64,000 nucleotides of DNA. It comes from an uncultured Prevotellaceae bacterium (GTDB lineage: Bacteria > Bacteroidota > Bacteroidia > Bacteroidales > Bacteroidaceae). Both the position numbers and the translations under genes were made by a program. The notes below the pieces were generated by a model. That model saw only the letters and a program-made list of their open reading frames with translations, searched no databases and had not been told where the DNA came from. Shown in pieces: positions 1-8,682 of the stretch. Every line of letters begins with the position of its first letter. The stretch's first letter is position 1. The stretch is taken from assembly GCA_900315455.1 (NCBI GenBank), contig OMZE01000004.1:124001-188000 (forward strand). Direction: 5' to 3'.

Positions 1-2
1 TC

Positions 3-455
3 ACCGCAGGTAGCGTCATTCTCGACTACCACGGCGGAGGATGGTTCATCGACCTGAAGGCCAACTACTACGACCGCATCTACCTGAGTTACTCGCCCAG
101 TTACCGCTACCAGACCACGCTCACCACAATGGGCAATGTCGACAACAACGGCGAGTTCATCGTGCCCGACCAAGCCAAGGGTAAGGGCGGGTTCATGCTC
201 GATAGCTCCATCGGTAGAACTATCCGTCTTGGACATGGCCGCCAACTCTCCATCAACCTGATGCTGACCAATATCCTCAACAACCTGAAGATATGCACCG
301 GCGGATATGAGCAAAGCCGCAGCGACTACACCGTGAAGGAGGAGAACGGACAGACCGTGAAGAACAATGCACGTGCCTATAAGTTCTCGCTCAACCCCAA
401 GAAATACTATGCATACGGCATCAACGGCATGCTTAACCTGACCTTTAGATTCTAA
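3..455 (+). CDS. TonB-dependent outer-membrane receptor, C-terminal fragment
   Basis: The reading frame is open from the left edge (first full codon at base 3), so only the last ~150 residues are present. The fragment alternates aromatic and polar residues as in outer-membrane beta-strands and ends LNLTFRF, the terminal-Phe beta-signal recognised by the BAM complex. The segment with 'INLMLTNILNN' is typical of the last strands of Bacteroidetes TonB receptors. It is followed 12 bases later by two surface lipoproteins, suggesting a receptor-lipoprotein uptake operon. The substrate cannot be inferred from this fragment. An ATG at 129 lies inside the barrel and is not a real start. Confidence 0.8.
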   Translation, partial: TAGSVILDYHGGGWFIDLKANYYDRIYLSYSPSYRYQTTLTTMGNVDNNGEFIVPDQAKGKGGFMLDSSIGRTIRLGHGRQLSINLMLTNILNNLKICTGGYEQSRSDYTVKEENGQTVKNNARAYKFSLNPKKYYAYGINGMLNLTFRF

Positions 456-467
456 AAGTTTACCGAC

Positions 468-1328
468 ATGAAAGATTTCAAAAACATCATCATACTCGCT
501 TTCGTAGCACTGCTGTCGTCGTGCATGGCCGATAAAGACAGTTTCGACGCACCCGACCTGAGCGTGTCGCCCTACGGAAACAACAGCATCACGGAGACCA
601 ACGTGATCAGCATTGCCGACCTGAAGACAAAATTCAGCACCGTCATCATGAACAACGGCATGAAACTCATCGAAGAAGACCTGAAAATCAAAGGTACCGT
701 CACCGGTAACGACATACAAGGTAATATCTACAACCAGGTGTTCATCGACGACGGCACTTCGGCTTTCATCATCTGCATCGCACAAGGCGGCATCTACGGA
801 TACTTGCCAGTGGGACAGGAAATCCTCGTCGACCTGAAAGGTCTCTACATCGGTGCTTACGGACAACAGGGCGAAATAGGCACTCCCTACACCAGTGCCA
901 GCGGGTCGACATACGTGAGCCGCATGAGCCGCTTCATCTGGAACGAACACTTCAAACTCCTCGGCAAAGTAGAACCGTCGAGCGTGACTCCCATAGAGTT
1001 CGACAAGACCCTGTTGACCAATGCCAATTATATCGCTGCCAACTGTGGCAGACTGATGACCATCAGAGACGTGGAACTGCAAGCCGCTGACGGCAAGGCC
1101 GTCTTCGCTCCCGACGACGGCAGCGTGCCTCTTACCGCCAACTGCGCCAACCGCAACTTCAAAGACATCAGCAGCAGCGCATTGGTGCTCCGCACTAGTA
1201 CATATGCCGATTTTGCCGGGAATGTGATGCCCACAGGAAAAGTGAACGTCACGGGTATCTTCACCCGCTACCGCAACACCTGGCAAATCCTGCTCCGCAC
1301 CATCGATGATATACAACCCGCTCCCTAA
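468..1328 (+). CDS. DUF5689-type surface lipoprotein
   Basis: A 286-residue lipoprotein: the signal peptide ends in LLSSC (Cys19), followed by an acidic/charged stretch (MADKDSFD) compatible with surface export. The body 'IADLKTKF...IKGTVTGND...NQVFIDDGTSAFIICI...VGQEILVDLKGLYIG' matches my memory of DUF5689, a Bacteroidetes family with an OB-like fold usually next to TonB receptors. It starts 12 bases after the receptor stop, so it is probably co-transcribed. It likely sits on the cell surface and assists the receptor; its ligand is unknown. Family call fairly sure, role inferred. Confidence 0.75.
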   Translation: MKDFKNIIILAFVALLSSCMADKDSFDAPDLSVSPYGNNSITETNVISIADLKTKFSTVIMNNGMKLIEEDLKIKGTVTGNDIQGNIYNQVFIDDGTSAFIICIAQGGIYGYLPVGQEILVDLKGLYIGAYGQQGEIGTPYTSASGSTYVSRMSRFIWNEHFKLLGKVEPSSVTPIEFDKTLLTNANYIAANCGRLMTIRDVELQAADGKAVFAPDDGSVPLTANCANRNFKDISSSALVLRTSTYADFAGNVMPTGKVNVTGIFTRYRNTWQILLRTIDDIQPAP

Positions 1329-1348
1329 AGCAATATGAATAACCCGAA

Positions 1349-1380
1349 AACTCCGGAAAACCCGGACTATCCGGAAAACC
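1349..1380. repeat. 9-nt period intergenic repeat (CCGGA core)
   Basis: Between the two lipoprotein genes the motif CCGGAAA/CCCGGAC recurs about every 9 nt (aacCCGaaa, actCCGgaa, aacCCGgac, tatCCGgaa). A similar core with the same period occurs inside the lipoprotein gene near 12985-13050. Confidence 0.6.
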
Positions 1381-1411
1381 TAAGATAATAAAAACAAAAA
1401 TCGAAATAAAC

Positions 1412-3190
1412 ATGAAAAAGTTATTTTATTCATTCTTTGTCATGGCTATGACAGCCATGTTCATGGCGAGTTGCGAAGACGTGCCTGCTCCGTTCGACTT
1501 GCCTACGCCCGACGACCCCACTCCTGAGCAAACTGTCGACCCTGCCGGCAGTGGTACACAGGCCGACCCCTATAACGTGGCTGCTGCCATCGAGTTTGCA
1601 GAGAAACTGCAAGTGGGCGAGGAAAGCCAGCAAGACATCTATATCAAAGGAAAGGTGGCAAGCATCCGCGAAAACTACACCGCCCAGTATGGCAACGCTA
1701 CCTTCAACATCTCCGATGACGGCACAAGCAAAGTGACCTTCACCGTCTACCGTGCGCTCTACTTGGGCAACAAGAAATACACCTCGGGCGACCTGCTCAA
1801 AGAGGGCGACGAGGTCATCGTCTGCGGCAAGGTGACCAACTACAACGGTACGTTGGAAACCCAGCAAAACAAAGCCTTCCTCTACTCGCTCAACGGCAAG
1901 AGCGAAGGTGGCGGTGGCGGTGGCGGCTCTACCGGCACCCCCAAAGGCTCGGGCACACTCGACGACCCGTATAATCCCGCAGGCGCTGCTAATGCAGTGA
2001 AAAACCTCACTTGGACAAGCAACGACGTCTACGATACCACAGGCGATGTCTATGTAAAAGGTAAGATTTCACGCATCGCAGACAAAGGCACCTTCACCGA
2101 GGGCGGCACCTATGGCAACGCCTCCTTCTATATCTCTGAAGATGGCACAGAGAATGGCGAGTTCTACTGCTTCCGCGTCCTCTATCTGGGCAACAAGAAG
2201 TTCGAGGCAGGCAAGACCGACATCAAGGTCGGCGACGAGGTCATTATATGCGGTCAACTGATGAACTATCGCGGCAACACTCCAGAGACAGTGGCTGGCA
2301 AGGCCTATCTCTACTCGCTCAACGGCAACACCGAAGGCGGTGGCGGCGGCGGTGGTGGCTCTACCGGCGACCCCAAAGGCTCTGGTACACTCAACGACCC
2401 GTATAATCCGGCAGGCGCTGCCAATGCTGTGAAGAACCTCACATGGACCAGCAACGACAACTACGAAACCACTGGTGATGTCTATGTAAAAGGCAAGATT
2501 TCACGAATCGCAGACAAAGGCACCTTCACCGAGGGCGGCACCTATGGCAACGCCTCCTTCTACATCTCTGAAGATGGCACACAGAATGGCGAGTTCTACT
2601 GCTTCCGCGTCCTGTATCTGGGCAACAAGAAGTACGAGGCTGGCCAAACCGATATCAAGGTCGGCGATGAGGTCATTATATATGGCCAACTGATGAATTA
2701 TCGCAATAACACTCCCGAAACTGTGGCAGGCAAGGCACACCTATACTCGCTCAACGGCAAGACCGAGGACGGCGGCGGTGGCGGCGGCGGTGGAGACACC
2801 GGCGACGCAGGAAGTTACAGCAACCCCTACACCGTTTCTTCTGCCGTGGCAGCAGGCTCGGGCACGAGCGTATATGTGAAGGCCTACATCGTGGGCTACG
2901 TATCGGGACAGGTGCTCGCCGAGGGCGCACACTTCACCGCCGATGGCTGCGACGTGAAGACCAACCTCCTCATCGCTGACTCCCCCTCCGAGACAAACGT
3001 AAACAACTGCATGCCCGTGCAGTTGCCTTCAGGTGCCGTGCGCACAGGCCTCAACCTGCAAGACAACCCAGGCAACCTGGGCAAGCAAGTGCTTCTCAAT
3101 GGCAACATCGAGAAATACTTCGGAGCAACAGGTGTCAAGACCGTGAAATATGCCGAAATCAACGGCACAAGCATAGGCACCAAGCCATAA
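1412..3190 (+). CDS. Surface lipoprotein with three OB-fold-like repeats and a DUF6359-like C-terminal domain
   Basis: 592 residues. Signal peptide with lipobox MASC (Cys21) and acidic residues after it. Three repeats follow (about residues 45-165, 175-310 and 320-450), each with 'DVYVKGKIS...GNASFYISEDG...LYLGNKK...VGDEVIICGQL' and ending 'LYSLNG', joined by poly-Gly linkers of 7-9 residues. The last ~135 residues ('YSNPYTVSSAVAAG...VYVKAYIVGYVSGQ...QVLLNGNIEKYFG') resemble DUF6359. Repeats 2 and 3 are nearly identical, a recent duplication. OB folds often bind nucleic acid or glycans, but no binding residue can be assigned. Probably in the same operon as the receptor and the DUF5689 protein. 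A hairpin terminator follows. Confidence 0.75.
   Translation: MKKLFYSFFVMAMTAMFMASCEDVPAPFDLPTPDDPTPEQTVDPAGSGTQADPYNVAAAIEFAEKLQVGEESQQDIYIKGKVASIRENYTAQYGNATFNISDDGTSKVTFTVYRALYLGNKKYTSGDLLKEGDEVIVCGKVTNYNGTLETQQNKAFLYSLNGKSEGGGGGGGSTGTPKGSGTLDDPYNPAGAANAVKNLTWTSNDVYDTTGDVYVKGKISRIADKGTFTEGGTYGNASFYISEDGTENGEFYCFRVLYLGNKKFEAGKTDIKVGDEVIICGQLMNYRGNTPETVAGKAYLYSLNGNTEGGGGGGGGSTGDPKGSGTLNDPYNPAGAANAVKNLTWTSNDNYETTGDVYVKGKISRIADKGTFTEGGTYGNASFYISEDGTQNGEFYCFRVLYLGNKKYEAGQTDIKVGDEVIIYGQLMNYRNNTPETVAGKAHLYSLNGKTEDGGGGGGGGDTGDAGSYSNPYTVSSAVAAGSGTSVYVKAYIVGYVSGQVLAEGAHFTADGCDVKTNLLIADSPSETNVNNCMPVQLPSGAVRTGLNLQDNPGNLGKQVLLNGNIEKYFGATGVKTVKYAEINGTSIGTKP
1941..2804 (+). repeat. 432-bp direct tandem duplication inside the lipoprotein gene
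   Basis: Sequence from 1941 recurs from 2373 in the same frame (432 bp = 144 codons), with only scattered substitutions and identical runs of dozens of bases around 2080-2130 and 2510-2560. Each copy ends in a GGC/GGT-rich poly-Gly linker. Confidence 0.85.
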
Positions 3191-3202
3191 ACCTCACCCG
3201 CT

Positions 3203-3253
3203 TTTAGAAACAACAATCCCCTGGCATCGAGCCAGGGGATTGTTGTTTCTAAA
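3203..3253. terminator. Rho-independent terminator, probably bidirectional
   Basis: A perfect 23-bp inverted repeat (arms 3203-3225 and 3231-3253, loop ATCGA). It lies between the convergent lipoprotein gene and tadA. The T-tracts are weak, but stem length and position support termination from both sides. Confidence 0.8.
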
Positions 3254-3257
3254 GATA

Positions 3258-3289
3258 CTATAGATTCTATAGTTACTATAGTCACTATA
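3258..3289. repeat. 9-nt tandem repeat, CTATAGnnn
   Basis: CTATAGATT, CTATAGTTA, CTATAGTCA, then CTATAAAAA. The same units recur at 63919-63960 at the other end of the window. Confidence 0.8.
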
Positions 3290-3295
3290 AAAAAA

Positions 3296-3760
3296 CTACC
3301 TCTTCTCTTTAAAGAAATCCTGCATGAGTTGCCGGCACTCCTCTTCCAGGATACCACCCACCACGGTGCAGCGGGGATGGAGGGCACGTGGGGCAAAGGC
3401 ATGGTAGCCCCGCTTCTCATCGGGGGCGCCATAGACCACCCGTGGCACCTGAGCCCATCCCAAGGCACCCGCACACATCACACACGGCTCCACAGTGACA
3501 TAGAGCGTGCATTCATTCAAGTACTTACCGTTGAGCAGGTTGGCAGCAGCGGTGATGGCCTGCATCTCGGCATGCGCCGTCACGTCGTGGAGCGTCTCGG
3601 TGAGGTTATGGGCACGGGCAATCACCCTTCCCCTGCACACCACCACCGCGCCAATGGGTATCTCGCCCTCGGCACGCGCCTGCTCGGCCTCTGCCAAGGC
3701 TTTGCGCATCATCTGCTCATCAATCTGTTGCTGCGATGGGGATTCTGTAGATGGTTTCAT
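3296..3760 (-). CDS. tadA: tRNA-specific adenosine deaminase TadA
   Basis: Converts adenosine-34 of tRNA-Arg(ACG) to inosine. The 154-residue protein has the zinc/catalytic signature of the cytidine/adenosine deaminase fold: HAE at 63-65 and PCVMC with Cys93 and Cys96. Length is normal for TadA. The start is supported by a consensus promoter 29-59 bases upstream. Monocistronic and convergent with the upstream lipoprotein operon. A general nucleoside deaminase is the alternative, but motif spacing fits TadA. Confidence 0.9.
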   Translation of the reverse strand: MKPSTESPSQQQIDEQMMRKALAEAEQARAEGEIPIGAVVVCRGRVIARAHNLTETLHDVTAHAEMQAITAAANLLNGKYLNECTLYVTVEPCVMCAGALGWAQVPRVVYGAPDEKRGYHAFAPRALHPRCTVVGGILEEECRQLMQDFFKEKR

Positions 3761-3788
3761 TTGCTGAGAATACTATATGTGATGATGC

Positions 3789-3819
3789 CAAAATTAGCGC
3801 AAATCCATGAAAAAGCAAA
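3789..3819 (-). promoter_or_regulatory. Consensus Bacteroidetes promoter of tadA
   Basis: On the minus strand TTTG (3819-3816), 19-nt spacer, TAATTTTG (3796-3789). Exact match to TTTG-N19-TAnnTTTG; transcription would start near 3782, about 20 nt before the ATG. Confidence 0.75.
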
Positions 3820-3871
3820 ATCCTCCAACAATAATTTCATAGTTTCAGAAAAAAAAACTAATTTTGCTCAT

Positions 3872-3932
3872 CATCTAGTATATCTAGAGCATCTAGCCCA
3901 TCTAGAGCATCTAGCCCATACAGCCCATCTAG
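3872..3932. repeat. 9-nt tandem repeat, CATCTAGnn
   Basis: CATCTAG recurs with alternating AG and CC spacers, with one degenerate copy (CATACAG). It fills the leader between the yraN promoter region (TAATTTTG at 3859-3866) and the yraN ATG. Confidence 0.75.
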
Positions 3933-3949
3933 AAAAAAAATAAAATCTC

Positions 3950-4321
3950 ATGGCATCACACAACGACCTCGGACACTGGGGTGAGCGTCTGGCGGAGGAA
4001 TACCTCACCAAGAAAGGCTATTCCATCTGCCACCGCAATTGGAAGATGGGGCATCGCGACCTCGACCTCACCGCCCTCTCTCCCGATGGCGACGTGCTGG
4101 TAATAGTGGAAGTGAAAACTCGGCGCGACACCGAATACACCCAGCCCGAAGAGGCCGTCGACTGGCGCAAGATACGCAACCTCGCCGCTGCAGCCAACGC
4201 CTATATCCAACGCTATCAGGTAAACTGCGACGTGCGTTTCGACATCATCTCCGTGGTGGGAAGCGGACAGGAGGCACAAATCGAGCACATCGAAGATGCC
4301 TTCTCACCCCCGATGTATTAA
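3950..4321 (+). CDS. YraN/UPF0102 family putative endonuclease
   Basis: 123 residues, the normal length of the YraN family, which has a Holliday-junction-resolvase-like (restriction-endonuclease) fold. Visible: N-terminal 'GERLAEEYLTKKGYSI', then the catalytic-like 'DLDLTALSPDGDVLVIVEVKTRR' (D ... E-V-K) and 'VRFDIISV'. Molecular role unproven in the family. Its -7 box is probably TAATTTTG at 3859; no good -33 is visible. Confidence 0.85.
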   Translation: MASHNDLGHWGERLAEEYLTKKGYSICHRNWKMGHRDLDLTALSPDGDVLVIVEVKTRRDTEYTQPEEAVDWRKIRNLAAAANAYIQRYQVNCDVRFDIISVVGSGQEAQIEHIEDAFSPPMY

Positions 4322-4355
4322 ATTGAAAATTGAAAATTGAAAATTGAAAATTGAA
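4321..4355. repeat. 7-nt tandem repeat, five perfect AATTGAA units
   Basis: Five exact AATTGAA copies beginning at the last base of the yraN stop codon. The reverse-complement unit TTCAATT/C forms another array at 13209-13243. Confidence 0.9.
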
Positions 4356-4409
4356 GATTAGAGACTTCAAACATCGTGCAAGCCGATGTCCATCATGCGC
4401 AACATGATA

Positions 4410-4437
4410 AACCTCAAACCTCAAATCTTAAACCTCA
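4410..4437. repeat. 7-nt tandem repeat, AACCTCA
   Basis: AACCTCA, AACCTCA, AATCTTA, AACCTCA immediately before pyrH. It is the reverse complement (rotated) of the GGTTTGA array at 52998-53027. Confidence 0.7.
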
Positions 4438-4452
4438 AAACTATAAATATAT

Positions 4453-5163
4453 ATGGCAAGATTCAAGAGAATACTTCTGAAACTCAGTGGCGAGAGCCTC
4501 ATGGGAAAACAGGGTCACGGCATCGACCCGGAACGGCTGGCTGAATATGCACAGCAAATCAAAGAGGTGCACGACATGGGCGTGGAGATAGGCATCGTCA
4601 TCGGCGGTGGCAACATCTTCCGCGGACTGAAAGGAACGGCACAAGGCTTCGACCGTGTGAAAGGCGACCAGATGGGCATGCTTGCCACCGTCATCAATGC
4701 ATTGGCGCTGAGTTCGGCACTCACTGTCGAGGGCGTGGCCAACAAGGTGCTCACCGCCATCCGCATGGAACCTATCGGTGAGTTCTACAGCAAATGGAAA
4801 GCCATCGAGGAGATGGAAAACGGCAAGGTGTGCATCTTCTCCGCAGGCACCGGACAACCCTACTTCACCACCGACACCGGCTCCTCACTGCGAGGCGTGG
4901 AGATAGAGGCCGACGTAATGCTCAAAGGCACCCGCGTCGACGGCATCTATACCGCCGACCCAGAGAAGGACCCCACAGCGACGAAGTTCGACGACATCAC
5001 CTACGAGGAAATCCTCGAGCGCAACCTGAAGGTGATGGACCTCTCCGCAGTGGTGATGTGCAACGACAACAACCTGCCCATCTACGTCTTCAACATGGAT
5101 GTAGTAGGAAACCTGAAAAAGGTCATCGACGGAGAGCCCATAGGAACCTACGTGCATAACTGA
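4453..5163 (+). CDS. pyrH: Uridylate kinase (UMP kinase)
   Basis: Phosphorylates UMP to UDP with ATP in pyrimidine nucleotide synthesis; cytoplasmic hexamer of the amino-acid-kinase fold. 236 residues, the usual size. Seen: 'RILLKLSGESLMG' at the N-terminus, 'VIGGGNIFRG' phosphate-binding loop, 'DQMGMLATVINALAL', 'GTGQPYFTTDT' and 'GTRVDGIYTADPEKDP'. Followed by a strong terminator. Confidence 0.97.
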   Translation: MARFKRILLKLSGESLMGKQGHGIDPERLAEYAQQIKEVHDMGVEIGIVIGGGNIFRGLKGTAQGFDRVKGDQMGMLATVINALALSSALTVEGVANKVLTAIRMEPIGEFYSKWKAIEEMENGKVCIFSAGTGQPYFTTDTGSSLRGVEIEADVMLKGTRVDGIYTADPEKDPTATKFDDITYEEILERNLKVMDLSAVVMCNDNNLPIYVFNMDVVGNLKKVIDGEPIGTYVHN

Positions 5164-5206
5164 AAGCCTTTAAGGCCTTAATGCTTAAGGCAAGTCCATT
5201 AAGAAT

Positions 5207-5238
5207 ACAAAAAGAGCCCCGATTGGGGCTCTTTTTGT
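5207..5238. terminator. Bidirectional rho-independent terminator
   Basis: 14-bp perfect stem (5207-5220 and 5225-5238, loop GATT), GC-rich at the top, with A5 on one side and T5 on the other. It serves both pyrH and the convergent SusCD unit. Confidence 0.9.
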
Positions 5239-5256
5239 AATTGATATTCAAAGGTC

Positions 5257-6990
5257 TTAGAAAGTGCGCTTCTCTTGTGTGAAGCGGGCTTTGTTTGCAT
5301 TCCTGATATGCTTCTTGGGTGTGGTGAAGGTCGGTGAAACATTAAACGACTTCTTCACGACATGCTTCGGTGCTGCGGTTGCTTCATTCCATTCCACGGT
5401 GAATGTCTCGGTGCCATAGGCTAAATAACCTGCACCTACATAGTAGATGAGTGTGAAGGTGAACGTCTTTGTGTCTGGATCATAGTAGCAAGGGAAGTCG
5501 TCGTAAGTACTCTCCTCGTCATATGATGGCAGGTCGGAAACGAACACATCACCATAGTTCTCATACTGCGTACCGATGAACTGCTCTGCCACCGTGCACT
5601 TGTTCGTGGTGGGATCCCAGGTGAAGTCGAAGTTCACGTCATTACCCCAATGCGAAATGCGGTAGGTGTTGGTACCTTCGGCCTTACTGATAGTAAGGTC
5701 TTCGTCATCACCTTCCCAATACTGGGTATACGTAAACGTGCCTATGCCCACGGGGTTGAACTTAGGAGCGAAGTCATGGCTTGAGGTGAAACGGATAGTA
5801 GTTACCTCGGCCGACACTGGCTCGCCGCCGGCAAAGCCCACGGCCAAGAAATTATAGTTGCCCGTCTCCTCAAGTCCCCAGTTCACAGGGCCAGAGGTGG
5901 TGAGCCAACCTTCCGGATCAGCATCAGCGGTCAGTTTAGCATAGAGGGCGTCCAAATCATCGGCGACACCATACTTCACGAATTCCAAGTCTTCGCCCAT
6001 TCCAATATACACTTGGGCGTAGTCGCTATCACCGACAGTGGTGAGGCGTCCGAGATACTCCAGATTGATGGAGTAGTCTTTCGGGTCATAGCCTGGGAAT
6101 GTAATGACAATTTGTTTATCATTCTGCGTGTAGTTCCAACCACCCACACCATTCATGTAATAGAATGGAGCAAGTTGTATCTCTCCTGGAGTGACACCGT
6201 CGGCCTGATAAGCATTCACCTTGTTGTGGAGCCACATGCTCTGGTCTTTGGTGCTGGTGAAACCATAAGGATGGCATACCAATATATCCGCATCATAGGT
6301 GGAATGGTGATAACCTGTATTGAAGTCCTCGCTCCAGTACACCAAGTCAGAGGAAGTAATGGTCTGACCTGCCACAACATCACCCGGCTGCAGGATGGTG
6401 ATTTGCAGATAGTCATCCTGGTTACCGTTGTCTACAGGATTCCAGCCACCAAAAATACGGAAGGTGTTGGGCTGCTCCTGGTTCTGATAGATTTGCACAG
6501 AGGTGGTGAATCCCCAGAAGGCATCAGACAACACACCATTGCCTAACAATACGTAGGGCGAGGCCATCATGGCCGAGAAGGCATAGGAAGAAGCACCGTA
6601 GATGGTGGTGTAGTCAGTGCTGGCAATGCTGATGGTATCCTTGTGGTTCTCATCGTATGCCACCTTCTCCGGGTCGTATGTGACCGTGATGTTGGCTACA
6701 GACTCACCTGCAGCGAAACTCACCGTAGAGGGCACATTGAAGAATCCAGTGCCATCGGTATGCGAAAGGTTCACGGTGATGGCTTCATCGGTCTTCACAC
6801 GGTTGATGGGCACAACGAACGAATTGGTCTTATTGGAGATGTTATAACTGGAAGGCAGTTGGTTGCTGAAATATACCTGATTGCCCGTAACGGTGGCCCA
6901 CTGGTAGTCGTCATCGTCACTGGAGCAGGCTGTGAAACCCACCACACCCAATAAGGCAATAAACAAGTTCAAATAATATTTTTTCATCAT
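5257..6990 (-). CDS. Surface lipoprotein of the SusCD unit
   Basis: 577 residues. Signal peptide ends GFTAC (Cys22), followed by SSDDDD, a classical Bacteroidetes lipoprotein export signal. The N-terminal ~110 residues ('VVPINRVKTDEAITVNLS...VSFAAGESVANITVTYD') look like a Calx-beta/DUF4843-type immunoglobulin-like domain; the rest is beta-rich and aromatic with no family I recognise. Last gene of the SusC-SusD-lipoprotein unit, so probably a surface glycan-binding protein. No catalytic motif is evident. A 43-base gap separates it from susD. Confidence 0.7.
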   Translation of the reverse strand: MMKKYYLNLFIALLGVVGFTACSSDDDDYQWATVTGNQVYFSNQLPSSYNISNKTNSFVVPINRVKTDEAITVNLSHTDGTGFFNVPSTVSFAAGESVANITVTYDPEKVAYDENHKDTISIASTDYTTIYGASSYAFSAMMASPYVLLGNGVLSDAFWGFTTSVQIYQNQEQPNTFRIFGGWNPVDNGNQDDYLQITILQPGDVVAGQTITSSDLVYWSEDFNTGYHHSTYDADILVCHPYGFTSTKDQSMWLHNKVNAYQADGVTPGEIQLAPFYYMNGVGGWNYTQNDKQIVITFPGYDPKDYSINLEYLGRLTTVGDSDYAQVYIGMGEDLEFVKYGVADDLDALYAKLTADADPEGWLTTSGPVNWGLEETGNYNFLAVGFAGGEPVSAEVTTIRFTSSHDFAPKFNPVGIGTFTYTQYWEGDDEDLTISKAEGTNTYRISHWGNDVNFDFTWDPTTNKCTVAEQFIGTQYENYGDVFVSDLPSYDEESTYDDFPCYYDPDTKTFTFTLIYYVGAGYLAYGTETFTVEWNEATAAPKHVVKKSFNVSPTFTTPKKHIRNANKARFTQEKRTF

Positions 6991-7033
6991 TTCTGTATTT
7001 TTTACTGGTTTTCCTTGTTGTTACTTAGCATGA

Positions 7034-8584
7034 TTACCAGACGAATTCATCGGAGTCGCCAGAAGGACGGATCGGGTTGGGGTTCACCACCAGCGACTCG
7101 TTGTACTGAGCCTCGGTATTGACGAAACACCACACCATCCAGTTGGGACAGCCCTGAACATTGAAACGACATTCCTCAATGTGGTTGGTTCCGGCATAAG
7201 AGCGAATGATACCTTTGTTGAGGCGCTTAATGTCGAAGGTTGCGAAGCCCTCGCCCCAGAGTTCTACCCTGCGCTGCCACCACACCTCGTTCTGGAACTG
7301 TGAGGTGGAAGCGTTATAATAGGCATCCTTGTGCGTACCGTAGTTGTAATAGGGGTCGCGGGTCTTGGCAAAGGCGGTAAGGAGTTCGACACCCCTGGCC
7401 TCGCTCTGCATACCGGCAGCCTCGGCCTCGATAAGTTTCATCTCCTCCACACGCATCAGAGGCACGGCCACCACCCAGGCGTCGTATTTCACGTTGGCCT
7501 TACCAGCCTGGTTGCGGAACTTCACCGACAGACCGCCGATACCATAACTGGCATTCGGCACACCGGCAGCATAGAGGCGCTCGGGATAGTCGCTGTAGGC
7601 ACTCAGTCCTTTAAGCAGGTCGGCAGGGATCTCATCGGCATCGGGGTCGATGAGGTCTTCGAGTGCGAAGTCCACCCAGCACTGCTTGCGGAAGTCAGAT
7701 ACAGGGATGGTCTCATAGAGGTGACGGTCGATGACGTTCGGCCCACCATAGTTGGCGGCATATCCGCAGTCGAAACCGTTCTCAAGACACATCACACTAC
7801 CCCAAGACGAGTCACCATCGTTCTCCACGATATTGGGGTCGGTGTCCTTGAAGGTTAAGGCAAACATCCACGACGAGTTGGGGGAGTTGAAGCCGTAGTC
7901 GCGGCTGAGGAATTCCTCCTTACTCATCATCGTGTAACCCTCCTGTGCCATCTTGGCATATTTCTCTGCATTGGCCCAGTCCTGACGCTCCAGATATGTA
8001 CGGGCCTTCATACCGTAGACCACACTCACGTCGGGAGTGTAGACATCAGCGCGCTTGTAGTCGGCGAGCAGTTTCTCGGCAACATCAAGGTCGGCAAGGA
8101 TGAAGTCGAAAGCCTCTTCCCATGTCATGCGGGGATTGTGCTGAGCCTGCTCGATAGTCGTCGTCTCTGTGATTTTGGGCACAGTGAGTGCCTGCTTGTT
8201 CACGATATAAGGCTCAGCAGCATACATACGTACGATATCGAGATAATACATGGCACGGAGCGTATAGGCTATGCCTACACCGGCCTCACGTCCCTCAGTG
8301 GGTTGGGCATAGTCCAGAGCCCCACCCAGGGTAAGCACGATATTACAGTCTTTAATCCATCCATAGTAAAGTGTCCAGGGGTACTGCGTACGGGCCCAGT
8401 TGGGAGCCAGATAGGTGAAGTCCTGATACCAGGTGTCAAACCAGTTGTTGGTTCCTACAGGCACGATATCCTGTCCCATCACGTCGCGGATGAGGAAGAA
8501 TGAAGGATAGCCGAAATCGAATACATAATGACTGTCACCACCATAAATGAACTGTCCGGAAAGATTGCCCGTGAGGTTCTGCAC
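7034..8584 (-). CDS. SusD/RagB-family glycan-binding protein, 5' end frame-disrupted
   Basis: SusD-type protein: N-terminal TPR-like helices ('GIAYTLRAMYYLDIVRMYA', 'WEEAFDFILADLDVAEKLL', 'MKARTYLERQDWANAEKYA') and C-terminal 'WWQRRVELWGEGFATFDIKRLNKG', normal length (~515). It would pair with the neighbouring SusC at the outer membrane to capture oligosaccharides. The in-frame open region reaches about 8686 (mature-like LDVDDLTEQQAKDAPGAFDN) but has no ATG; the only in-frame start is a GTG at 8584. A good signal peptide (MKKIFSIMMAAALM, from 8682) is in another frame. As sequenced, the protein has no export signal. Confidence 0.85.
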   Translation of the reverse strand: MQNLTGNLSGQFIYGGDSHYVFDFGYPSFFLIRDVMGQDIVPVGTNNWFDTWYQDFTYLAPNWARTQYPWTLYYGWIKDCNIVLTLGGALDYAQPTEGREAGVGIAYTLRAMYYLDIVRMYAAEPYIVNKQALTVPKITETTTIEQAQHNPRMTWEEAFDFILADLDVAEKLLADYKRADVYTPDVSVVYGMKARTYLERQDWANAEKYAKMAQEGYTMMSKEEFLSRDYGFNSPNSSWMFALTFKDTDPNIVENDGDSSWGSVMCLENGFDCGYAANYGGPNVIDRHLYETIPVSDFRKQCWVDFALEDLIDPDADEIPADLLKGLSAYSDYPERLYAAGVPNASYGIGGLSVKFRNQAGKANVKYDAWVVAVPLMRVEEMKLIEAEAAGMQSEARGVELLTAFAKTRDPYYNYGTHKDAYYNASTSQFQNEVWWQRRVELWGEGFATFDIKRLNKGIIRSYAGTNHIEECRFNVQGCPNWMVWCFVNTEAQYNESLVVNPNPIRPSGDSDEFVW

Positions 8585-8640
8585 GAAGTTGTCGAAAGCA
8601 CCAGGGGCATCTTTGGCCTGCTGCTCGGTGAGGTCATCGA

Positions 8641-8682
8641 CATCAAGGCTGCTGCCATCATTATGGAAAATATCTTTTTCAT
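8641..8682 (-). other. Displaced signal-peptide coding segment of susD
   Basis: ATG at 8682 with AAAGGAAATAACAAT upstream encodes MKKIFSIMMAAALM, a normal start for a SusD lipoprotein signal peptide. This frame never joins the SusD frame: the next codons read SMTSPSSRPK while the SusD frame reads SLDVDDLTEQQ. The lipobox Cys is missing, so some bases appear to have been lost near 8641-8650. Confidence 0.7.
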
